Shown here: positions 25,939 through 37,900 of the stretch, in pieces
Layout: each line of letters begins with the position of its first letter
Position numbering within the stretch: the stretch's first letter is position 1
From: Dryocosmus kuriphilus
Taxonomy: Eukaryota; Arthropoda; Insecta; Hymenoptera; Cynipidae
Direction: 5' to 3'
Assembly: GCA_038277395.1 (NCBI GenBank)
Contig: CM076195.1
Coordinates: forward strand, 25,742,376-25,806,375
DNA length: 64,000 nucleotides
Made by a program: the position numbers and the translations under genes
The notes under the pieces: model-generated
What the model saw: the letters and a program-made list of their open reading frames with translations, nothing else
The model's database searches: none
What the model was told of the DNA's origin: nothing

Positions 25939-28900
25939 GTAATCGAGTTTATATCAAAATAAACACTATTATTTTGCTCAGTTTTATAAAATTATTATGA
26001 TACTTTTTTTTAGATAGATTCCAGAAACAAGCATCGAAAATAAAAACGAAGAAGAAAGGTGATTTATTTTTCAATCCTGTTGTAACATATCTTAAAATAT
26101 ATGAACGTGCCAACTATAAAATTGTGCATTTTCAAATTATTTGCATAAATTACAGCCAGGAGTTGAAAAGAAAAAATTATATTTGAATGTCAGGAAAGGC
26201 AAAAGAGAAGAAGAAACAGAAATTTTTAAAAGAGCTACTATGGATGAATTAATCCATGCAGCATCCATGAAACCGAAAAACGAAGGAAAAAGTGATCTTT
26301 CTCAAATAATTTCATCGCTTTATCAAAAAAGTCCTGAGGAAATTCGGCATTTTCAGGAGATTTGCGAAAGAGACCAAAATGAGAACTTCATGGATGAAGT
26401 TCTTGCAGTAATGCCCATTGCAAAGGTAACGAAGTATCACTACTCAACAATTCGAAGTTTATTTCTATACTTGAAGCCATTTGAAGTTAAAATTAACGGT
26501 CAATCTTTCGAAATAAATTATAAGATGGTTTTAAATATGATTGATGGGACAGTGTGTAATCCTATAATTGGAATAAAATCTGCAATGAGATGCTATATTT
26601 GTGGAGCAATCCCGTCCAAATGAAAAAATTAATTTAAGAATATTGAGTTTACACACTTGGATCAGAATATTTGAATGTCTTCTTCACATTTCGTACAATT
26701 TTCCATTTAAAAAATGTCAAGTAAAGTCCAAAGAAGAAAAGGCATTGAAGCAAGCCAAAAAAGCGGCAGTGAAAAAGGGATTTAAGAAGAAATTAGGTCT
26801 TCTTGTAGATATTTTAAAGCAAGGAAGTGGAACTAGTAACACCTGAAATACAGCAAGAAGATTTTTCCAGAAGCCGAAAGTAACAGCAAAAATTACTGGT
26901 ACTCTCACAGCTGTAGGGAATACTTTTTCGACATGTTGGCAACACGGCTGCGTAGCCTGACCCCTCCCCTTCAAAACGAGACCAATCCGAGGTTAGTATG
27001 TTGAAAACTCTTGACGCAGTAGCATCTCTCGCGAAAAATGTCGATCGTATCTCCTGCCAAGTGCGAAATTCGCGCCGTCATTCGCTACCTCGTTGTGAAG
27101 GAAAAAGCTCCAGTTGAGATTTATAATGAGGTGAAAACTGTTGACGGTAATGGAGCTATGAATCGTACGAGTGTGTACAAGTGGTATCGCGAATTTAAAA
27201 ATGGCCACACCTTGTCACCCTCCGCCAAGAAATTCAAAACCACAATTTCAGACAAAAAAATCATGGCATCCGTGTTTTGGGACCATCAAGGCATAATTTT
27301 GATTGAATATCTGCCTCACGGGGAGACCATCAACGCGGCAAGATACTGGGAGACGCTGAAAAAATTGAAAAGGGCGATTCAGAATAAAAGGAGGAGCATG
27401 CTGACGAAGGGAGTCTGCCTGCTGCATGACAATGACAAACCTCACACGGCCAACGCCACGAAGCAACTCCTGGACTCTTATGGATGGGACGTTCTGAACC
27501 ATCCCCCGTATTCCCCTGACCTGGCCCCTTCAGATTTTCATCTCTTCACTTCCCTGAAGGTGCACATGGGAGGAAACAAATTTTCAACGGACGAGGAGGT
27601 GAAGGGGGAGGTGGAGAAGTGAGCGAAAGATCTGGCGGGAGACCTCTTCGAGACAGGCATAAAAAAATTGATCCCGCGGCTCACCACTTGCATCGAGAGG
27701 GATGGTGACTATGTCGAAAAATAACTTACATATGTACAAGTGTAACCAACTATGTTTTTTGTTTTAATAAATTTTTTTTGAAGCCTACATAAATTGAGTA
27801 CACTTACTTTCTGGACGTGCCTCGTACATTGTACGGAAATAATAAAAGCTGCTATTGTTCCTATAGAACAGCTTGCAGAAGAACCACAAGAAGCTCGCAA
27901 CGAGGGTATTCGACATTATCGTGAATTCAAAACAAGGAAACATTCCAGAATCTGCACGAATCAGGATATATATCACAACCTGATGATTTCCTCTAATCGG
28001 GTGATCACCAGCAAAAGAGAAAATCTTCTTAAGAAAAAAAAGAAACCCATGCTACCATAAGCTCATCGTTTATTAAAAAAGAAAAGAAAAAATGAAAAGA
28101 AGAAAGGGAGCGATGAAAGCGAAAAAAGTGAGGAGGACTAGGAAGAGATTAGCGAAAAAGAAGAAAGTGAGGATGACGAAGACATTTCTGAACAAGAAAA
28201 AAGTGAGGATGATGAAGTAGAAAATTCTAGAATAAAAGAAAATAAAGATGACGAAAATTTTTTTAATTTAAAGTAAGATCATAAACTTACATTAAAATTT
28301 AATTTAGTTTTCCAGTAAAACTAATAAACATATCTATTTATTAAAATTTCGTTCAATTTATAATATCCATTTGTTTATGTTCAAATGAAAAAAATTCACG
28401 CCATTTATATATACCATTTATATGTACCGTTTATATTTATTTCATTTGAGTCATATGGATAATACTTAATTTAAACGAATACTACACATGAATATTATAA
28501 TTAATCTATTTTAAGAATCTAAGACTTCGAGATCAAAAATGAAAGGCAAAATACACGCATATAGTAAATCAGTTCATTTAACTTAAATTTAGGTCTCATG
28601 ATTTTTAACAACATTTCAATATTTTATTATTAATAAAAGTGCATTTAAAATATCTATGAACTGTCTCATAATTACTTTCAATTTTACAAAACTTAAATTA
28701 TAAAAAAGTACTCAGAAGAGCGGAAGTTGTGATTTTTCAACACAAATTCTCACAGATAATAATATGTAGTTCCTGGATTGTTTTATACCCGGCTACAATA
28801 TTTCCAGAGATTTTAATGTAGGGTTTAAGGAAAGCATCTATCGAAATCCGGAATATCTAGGAGGCTTGCATTTTGTATAATCTTTGTTCAAAATCAATAC

Positions 28901-31900
28901 ACTTAAAACATGCGACCTTTTAACACTAAATTGAAAAAGCTTATGGAATTTTGAAAAGGACATATTTTTTAAGTTGTCTGACAGGTTTCAAGTCAATACA
29001 GCGGGCTGATTAGGACACTAGCAATGCTTTTATGAAGTATCAATACAGAAAGCCTTCCTATTGGTGAATTATTAAGATTGCTCAGTTTGTTGAGCCAATG
29101 ACGCTTACAAATTGTTAGTTTCCCTCTCTGTCTCCCTCCCCCTCTCTCTTTAATAAATTAAAATTACAATTATTAATGAAAATAGCGTGAAATGAAGGTT
29201 TTCATAATAATAAATTCAACTCGAAATATAAAATTCTAGATTCTGAAGTTAAGTTGAATTTACAATAAATATTGAAACAAAATTTAAAAAAGAGGAAATT
29301 CCTTTAGTATCTACTAATTATTTAAAATTGGTTGAAAATGTCAGTTTAAAATACTATAATTCAATAGGTCGCCATTCATAAGACAATTATTATCCCTTTT
29401 GAACGTGTTTTCAAAATAAAAGCTAATAAAATTTCGCATTAACTTGTTTGAGGCAGATTTTTGGAAAATGTTTTCATTATTTATTTTTATTTTTTTTATT
29501 TAATTACAAAGATGGGAAAAAGTAGTTTTTGACTTTTGAAGAATACTATTTTTTGAAAGATACTTGTATTCATTCGAAGATACCCATAATTGTTACGTAC
29601 GGTTAAATTAAAGTTAATTTAATCATTTAAAAATGCTAAGAAAATGTTGGGAAAGTAAAAATCTTGAATAATAATTAACTTTTATCCAACGACGAGGGAG
29701 GCCGTCACAAACTGCAAAGACAGACCAGATGTCTCCAATGTTGTTATGGGAATTGTCCTTCTTCTTAATTTGTCACGCAGAAAAGTATTATAATCGAATC
29801 GGGTAATTTAGAAAGGAAATTTAATAAACTTAAATTTCCCAGATTGAAAATAGTTTATTTGAATACATTAAATAAAATACATAATTGGAGCGATACGTTT
29901 AGACTCACCAATTTTCTTCTTAAAAACTACCACCGTGTCGACGATGAGAAGGAGAAGGAATGCTGTTCTTCGCAGTTGCGTTGGATAAGTGGGAAAAAAC
30001 ACACACACGAACACTTTGCTTCTACTTGAATTCACTTCAGTGAAGAATATAAAATATATCTATTCTCCACGGAAATAAATTGAAGTCTTTTAGAAAATAT
30101 TGCTCCTTTCGGTTTTGAGATTCGGAACCATGCAATTTCTCTCTCGACTTCTATTCTTCTTCCTTTTGGTTTTATTTTTACACTCTATCACTCGAAATAT
30201 TTTGAGGTCTTTAAACTGCCTTCCGTCGGCAAGAGGCTTTACGTTTTACTTCTGAACAATTGAAGGAAACTCACGTTTGAAGATTTCAAACAATGTTCCG
30301 AACCGCAGACGGGGAAAGGTTAGCTTGGGGCCGAGGTGCTGCCCTTGTGAACAAGCAGATTCAAATTGGTAGTTTCTGGTCAGAATAACCCGACAAGTAT
30401 TCTGAGGTGCACGCCCTTGTCGACACGCGGAACAAAGGGAGTAGGTCTGATAGGTACCAGATTGCTCAAGTTAATGTGAAGATCATTTTTGGTCGACGTG
30501 CCTCGAGGTCGCATAGTCAGCGTAATAATGGTGAGGAATTTTACAAGGTAAGGAGTTTGGATGGAAATGGAGGTAAGACACAGTGACTCTACCTTGGACT
30601 TCGAGCTCTGCTAAATTGCTAAACTGAGCAACACGTGATTTTGCGTATACACTTTTACATTCAAGAGGCAGGAACCTCATTATCAGATTTACGAGACACT
30701 GGAAATAAGATTTGCTTTGTCTCCTGATTAATTTTGAATTTACCTAAATAGCAAGGACAGATCAAGGTTTTCAACTAGGTTTTATTCCTAGTGTCTATTA
30801 TCCTCGACCCATTTTAGTGTGTAAAGGGTTTAGAGCGCTGGAACAATGCCGTGCGAATCACGTGCGTTTTTTTGTTAAAGTTACCACGTGCATTTTGATT
30901 GTGAGGCAAGTCGTGGGTGAGCTAATGGCTCTGTGCACTGAGAGAGAAGCGCGATATGAGCTTCTGGATAGAAAAGGAAGGAGTGCGGCGCTCGTGAGTG
31001 CATGTATATGAGGTCATTCGGCCCATTCTTGTATGCGTTCCTTCTTCTTTCGTTTCCTTTAATAAATTTTTCAGTACTTTTCTAAACCTATGAGACATAT
31101 ACATCTATACGTACATGCAGATGCACATATATGCATGCAACAATAAGCATACATACATACACGCATACGAATATAAATCTACCCTTATAAATTAATAATT
31201 GGATTCAACAGGTCCCTGTTCAATTCAGCCTAAATTATACAAAAGAGTCTTATAAAACTTGGAATAGAGTTTCTTCTCTACCGTCGGTACCTGCTTGTTA
31301 GCTCGCGATTTCAAAGCTTAGGAATGCTGGCTAAGCACATTTCTTTCCATGTAATCGATCACAAATTACTCAGCAATAACTAAAATATCCATTTTTCTTC
31401 GAGAAATTCACAGCCAAATATTTAGCAAGGACACATTGCTATCAAGCAATAAAATTGTTGATTTTTTAAACATACTTAACAGTGTTGTCCATTTTTCATA
31501 GCTATAAAAAAAATTTCTTCAAATCAAAACGTACTGTAATCTAATTTGTTTATTTTTGTACAAAAACTGTTATGTACCAAATTTTAAGTTAATCGTGTAA
31601 GATTTAGAGGGTGCTCACTGCTCATCGACATTATAGCTAATAATTACAAAAGTCATGTACATTAAAGTGATATATTCGATCAAATTTTTTTTAAGTTTAC
31701 GAAAAATGAACAATTTATGATACGATGCAGGTTGAAATTTAAAAAAAAAGTTTCGTCAACCCTAATAATCAATAATTAAATCCATTATTTGGCTATGTTT
31801 TAACATTAAACTTTGTTCTTTTAACGTAATTAACTGTTAAAAAGTAATTTCCTAACTTTTTTGACACATGATTAAACGACCAACTATTTTTTATCTAGTT

Positions 31901-34900
31901 AACAATTTTATAAACAATTTGTCCGCGGCTAAAATCGGTTAAAATTCCGTTTTTCTTGTTTAATTTACTTAAAATTACTTATCAATGTCTCCTTGCTAAA
32001 AAATGCATGAAACAAGAAAAATTTGTTTATAATATTGTTAATAACAATAACTATGGTTATCGTTAAAATAGAAAGTTTAAATGTTGAAAAATAGCCCAAT
32101 AATGCACTTTTGGATGCTTTACGACATTTAATAAACTTAAGAAACAGAAATTTGTGAAATATTAAGATTTGCTTACAAATTAACTTTTTAATAATTATTT
32201 TTCACAAACAATAAAGTTAGTTTAAACGCACTCAGGACGTAAAAGTATACATTTAACCTTATAATATGAGATATTGCTTGGTTTGAAATTATCAAAAAGA
32301 ATGATCGCAAATTTTACACGAGGCCTACAGATAATAAGCATACCTGATTTTCTTTTCGAACAGATTCAGTTGATCTGTACCGCTTCTTGTGTGCATTTGT
32401 AGCAATTAGAACTTCTTTATAATTTCTCAGATCATCAGCACTTATATATGATTCTTCAGGAGTCTGCCTTAAAAGTAGTTCAAACAAGCCAACGGTTTTC
32501 AGATAATGTTTATCTTTAGCGTGGATATATTGTCCCTCAAAACTAATGAGTTTATCGGCAATCATAAGAGTGTCATTACTGAGCTTGCGAATACCTGAGA
32601 AACTTGTTTGTTAAATACTCATAATTATTAGGAGCTGCAATTGCACCATCATCTTCTTCAACCATAGTTTCATCCTGCTCTTCTTCAGCATCAGCAGTCA
32701 TGTAGGAAGCTTTCATCATCCTCCTCCTCTTCATATCTTTCCTTTGCAGGTTCATTTTGTTCAACTTCCTTCTCAATTGAAGGATTAGCTATGTCAACCA
32801 ATTTTTGCAGTGGCACGACGATTGGCTTAAACGTTTCACTCATTATCTTTTCGGTAGCTGCTTTACCCATTGTTAGCGTTCGATGTTTACGTCGAATCGC
32901 CTCGCTGGCTTTTGCGATTTGACGGAGCACCTCCTTCTCTTTGTGAAACTTTGACATGTTGATGTGTTGATGTTTCAGTCTATAATGAAATCATTTCCAC
33001 CACATAACTTGTATTTATAGAGAGGTAAAACAGTCAAATCCTTTTCGGTATATACCCTCCTTGAGATCTCTGTCCTTGTAAATGACAACAAATCCATACT
33101 TATCAGTATTCCAACATGCCGAACATGAGCCTCGAAATTTAGAATAACTCATGTCAGTGTTCAAGTGATCATCCTACACGTGTCTCACGTGTCTCCTGCT
33201 TGAAAAGTATCAACAGATTGACATTGTCTCGAACCAAATGTTTAGGAATTCAAGCGTAAGTTTGTCGTAAGTAAAAACTGTCAACATGAGCGGCTCTGTC
33301 CATGCAGAAGAAGGTTGTACGTTGTATTGTTTCTTACATGTCACATCATCATATACAATTATAGAACCTGGTTAAGCTTCACTTGGTGATATTACTTCTT
33401 CATGCTCACTGAAAGGAAAATATTCAACGCCATCTACATTGTTAATACCCGTTCCAGTAATCTGTACTTTGGTTGTTTCAGGGATCTGAAGTAGACGTGG
33501 ACATTGGCAAATTTCAGTCCATTTGGCTGTAAGATTAAATTTCAGTCCGTTTGAGTGTAAGATTAGAACAAGTAATGTATTTGTTTTGCCACAATTTGAC
33601 AGTCCGCAAAACATTGCACGAATGCTGTCTGACAGTAGATTGCCAAGATGTTTTGGTCTCTTTTTCTTCTTCTCTGATTGGACGAGGGTATTAAAGTTAT
33701 TCACCTGAAGCTTAATAGGTTGTTTCTTGAACCGCATGTTGACTTCGACTGTTTCAAAACCTATGAATTACAGAGCTTTTATAGCTTTCAGGTCATTTGC
33801 GTGCTAAGCTCCGTTCAGTGAAGAACGATTGTGCACCGTAAAATGAATAAAGTGACACGTAGTCATCGAGGTAAAGGCTTAGTCAAGAAACTCTTCAACA
33901 ACTTGCCGTTTGAGTTGAATTTACCTGGCTGTCAATACTGCGGACCAGATACTAATCTAGTAAAACTACGTGCTAGAGGTGATCCCGGTATCCCTCTAGA
34001 CGCAGCGTGTGAAGAACACGACATTGCATAGTCACCTAATCGTAAGAACATTAAAGCGGCAATCGCTGCAGATCGCGTACTAGCCTGGAAAGCGTAGCAG
34101 CGGATTTTTGCTAAAGACGCTAGAATTGACGAGAAAGTGGCAGCAATGGCAATAACTAACGTGCTGAATGCCAAAGCGAAACTCGGTATGGGGTTGAAAA
34201 GGAGACTCTCACTTCAGAGAGAAAACCCAGTTCACAGAAGAGGAAATCTAGTTCAGGGAAGAGGGTACATGGTTCAAAAAAAGGAATCTCAGTTCAAAGA
34301 AGAAAGTAGTAGCATTTAAAGAGGTTGTGAATGCAGCTAAGAAAGCAATGAGACGCAGTAGTGATGCAAAAGTGGCCATCAAGTCTGCAATCTGAGGTGC
34401 GTCAAAAGTGCAGACAATAAACATCAAGTGAAAAATTCACTTGTGCACTTGGAGTACTTACTGGCGGAGCAGCTGGTGTACCTAATGCTGTAAACGATGC
34501 TTGCGCAGACAAGCAACTACTCACAGAGTCTCAACGTCATAACAAGGCAATGGAGGCTATTGATCTAGGAAACGGTTTTCAGTTAAAACCTTACAGGAAA
34601 GGACTGGGACTTCATATGAAGCCCTACCGAAAAGGACAGGAACTTCGTCTAATGCCAACGTCAAGAAAGTTGTAGTGAAGCTACCTCATCGTGCACTCAC
34701 TGGTGCCGATCTGTTGAAATATGCGTGTTTATTCGTAATCAGGTACCAGTGCATGGTCCCCGCCAAACTGAATCAGCTATTGTAAATGTTGATAACAGTA
34801 ACGGCCCTGGTACCCACTGGGTAACATACAGAAATATCGGTAATAATGTTCTAGACTTTGACGGTTTCGGTAATCGTCGTCCACCATCGGATATTGTTGA

Positions 34901-37900
34901 TTACCTTGGTGTTGGTAGCGTAATAAAGTACAATCATGATAGACGTGAGGACTATGACAGTATTGAGTGGAGAGTTGTGTTTAAAATTTCTATGTGAACA
35001 GCTGTATGTAAGTTACAATACTGTCTATATAAGTGTGTGTGTTGAACTGATTAGAGACAGTATAGAGAAGAACACCATCATGGACGAATCATTTACTTCC
35101 ACCATAACAGGAAACTCTTCTGTGTTGGAGGCAGAGTTCTTCCCACCAATAGAACTTTTTCCTCATAAAAGCCACGTTCTTGGCCTCGTTCAATTGCTCA
35201 CATTCAGTGCGATTCCTAACGTTGACGCTGGAAAGAATACAATCAAGTTCGGTCAAAGAAAAGTTGTCATACCCACTGACAGCTATGAGATTGAAGACAT
35301 CGAGAGCTATATGTCCAGAAGGCTTTAATGAGTGACGACATTGCAATAAACATCAAACCAAATAATAACACACTGCGCAGCGAGATAAAGTGTGATCTTG
35401 AAGTGTCTTTCGACCAGTGGATTCGAGTGGACGATTGTTGGGATTTGCACCTCGTGTTCTTGAAGCCAATAAGACTCATACTTCTGATCTACCTGTAGCT
35501 ATTCACAATGTGGATGGTCTACGAATTCAGTGTAACGTCACAACAGGAGCCTAAGTAAACGAGCGCAAAGTGCACACGATTCATAAATTCTTTCCTGTTA
35601 TTCCATCAGGATATAAGATCGTAGAAGTGCCGTCACACGTCATTTATCTGCCAATCGTCGTGAAGACAATAGAGCAAATTCTGCTCCACATTGTTGATCA
35701 AGACGGAGACTTGTTGAATTTTCGAGGAGAGATTGGTCACACGTTCAAATCATCGCAATGGGTATTGTGTACAATAGCAGAGGAGTCTATAAAAGAGTCA
35801 GTATACCAGACAAGGTCATTTCTGAGCCAGTACGCAAGGTTCTAACACCTTAGAATGTGCTCCTTCTGACACAACAGTGACAGATGAGTTTCTCAAACAG
35901 TCTCCTGCTGAAACTTCAGCCTACTGCCTCGTAATACATAACCGTATTATTCAATACCAGACCCTGAGTGGTAGCGTGAAAAAGTTGATTTAAAATGATA
36001 GTGGTAGGGTAATGCCAGTGGCGGGAAGAAAAGTTATAAAAGAGATGATTTCAGCAACTTCAAGGAGTTGGCTGTAGTTTCTCTTCGGGAAAACTCTCAA
36101 CCTGTGTTTGCCAGCCCGATACAAGAGTGGAAATGTGTGGCTGACGGGCAATTATTATGGTCTTGAATGGACTGCTGGTGACATAGACTATGAAGAAGTG
36201 AGACGTATAATTCGAGACACACACTGCGCGGCGCTAGTGCAGTCGACGTTAAAGGATTGGAAAAGAAGAAGTTTTTGGACCAGTTTCTGCACAATTTGAA
36301 TAATATGGAAGATCTGGGCTGTCCTTCGCTCCAAAAATATCGCAATACAGTTATAAAGCAACATGTCAAGCATATTGTACACAATTTTCAAAGAAAAATA
36401 TTAATAAATAAGCCATTGGCAGTAAATCTTTTGAGGCGCCTCCAAAAAAAGTCGTTTTGCGGTGGCGGCTGTAATTCATTACTGGATCATCTGAAATCAA
36501 AAAATCAAAAAGCTTTTATTAGTTTATAAGTTTCTCAAGGTAACGCTGTCGAGTTTTTTTTATTGATTTTTTAATTTTTGGTAACACTTGTAAGTCGAAA
36601 ACCCGATTTTTGATGAAAAAATCGGAAAATTTGTTATTTTAAAATTAATAATAATTTTTTTTACCTCGACAGCGTTACCTCATAATTTATGTGTAGAAAG
36701 AGTTTCGTCACCGACTTTAAAAATGCGAAGTATGAGAAAATCACTTTAAAGTTTTGTACACTGAAGAATCCAAAATTAAACGAGTGTTTTTTCTATACTT
36801 ACACAGAATCATCGATGCCAGGCCCGTAGAGTGAGCAGCTTTCATCTGCAATGCCTAGAGCATCTTTTTGCTCTAGTCTTCGTTTAATTCTACCTTCTTT
36901 GGATTCATTTGCAGCTTTTGTATCCGCTCTGCTTATTCGCGTGCTGTCTACTGCGCACGTTTATTAACGGACTCTTAAAACTCCATATTTCTGTTGGTTT
37001 TGCTCAGATGGATCTCAAACTTTGACACACTATTTTTGAAATGTTGTACATTTATATAAATTTTTTTTTTAAATGTCCAAAAAAAAAAAATTTTAATACC
37101 TTAGCCCCCCCCCCCCCCCCCCCCTACAGATCACATTGTTACATTAGGTTAAGATTTTACTTCGTATATTAATATCAGCAGAAATTAATTTATTTAAGGG
37201 GTTATACTAGCCAGGCGCACTGAAAAATGCAGCTTTTTTTGGGAACTTTTTTTCTCGATTACTAAGCAACGAATCAAAATAAAGTTTTGAGACTTAATTC
37301 TATGTGTTCAAGCCCATCGGATGAAAACTAAGCGAGCTACGCTGTACGACAATTTGAAAAACATGGTTTCGAGAAAAACCCGTTTAAGGGGTTTCATCAC
37401 TTTTGAACCTCCAAAAATAGTGTCATTTTTATGATTTATTTTCAGGCAGATAAAAAAACGAAAAGCCAATTAAAATGTATATAGTTTATTGAGTAATATA
37501 TTAACTATATAAGCAAAAATTTTTTGTTAAGAAATACAAAATGTCGGCTGAGTATTGCCGTGTCTAAAAAAAAATTTTTTTTTGGAGGTCGTCCGCGGTA
37601 AGAAATTCTAAAGAGTCGGATGACTTTTTGAGGAACTTTTCGGCCCCGCCGTTACAAAAAGTCTACTGGGCATCATTCTTGGGACCTGAAGGGACCTTTT
37701 AATGCAAAAAAAAAATATTATTTTTTGAAAATGCCTAGGTAGTATAACCCCTTAAGCCCATTCACTTAGTTACGTTGATAGGATAATTATATATAAGCGA
37801 TAAGAAATTATAATTTCGTATACTTTCCGTTTTGATTTAAATCTGCAGCCTGTAGCTCGGCAACACGCCTTACAACAAAGGAAGAACCATGGCTTGTTTG

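Larger units (their letters stand above)
26141..28060 (+). pseudogene. Transib/RAG1-like DDE transposase candidate, split by mariner
   Basis: The frame 26141-26623 ends with a Cys pair (MRCYICGAIPSK), and the next frame has LRILSLHTWIRIFECLLHIS. After a stop in GTSNT comes NTARRFFQKPKVTAKITG. A mariner then interrupts, and at about 27830 the protein resumes with EIIKAAIVPIEQLAEE and ARNEGIRHYREFKTRKHSR. The last block resembles the RAG1/Transib region around the third catalytic acid (Glu then Asn/Lys-rich arginine helix). The Cys pair resembles the zinc-binding insert. An acidic, Ser/Glu/Lys-rich tail follows at 28070-28275. Roughly 80 residues are missing at the mariner. The call rests on remembered family patterns. 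Other long-TIR superfamilies are possible. Confidence 0.45.
25142..28826 (+). mobile_element. DNA transposon with ~240-bp inverted ends and RAG1/Transib-like frame
   Basis: 25142-25375 and 28582-28826 are inverted copies, about 80-85% alike by eye, sharing ATTAAAATNTCTG, AATATTGTAGCC, TTTTTTATAATTTAAGTTTT and AATTATGAGACA. Between them, on the + strand, lies a broken transposase-like gene and a mariner insertion. Total length is 3.7 kb. A target duplication could not be fixed because the exact tips are uncertain. The long inverted ends and the encoded protein make it an autonomous-type element by origin. Confidence 0.75.
32314..36529. mobile_element. Maverick/adintovirus-like remnant
   Basis: A cluster of broken genes fits Maverick/Polinton-type (adintovirus-like) DNA elements: on the minus strand a packaging-type ATPase and an unassigned protein, on the + strand a phospholipase A2 protein, an adenovirus-type cysteine protease and a capsid-like protein. 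Every gene has frameshifts or stops. Integrase, protein-primed DNA polymerase, major capsid protein and terminal inverted repeats were not found, so this is an internal segment. Base composition is less AT-rich than the flanks. Confidence 0.7.
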
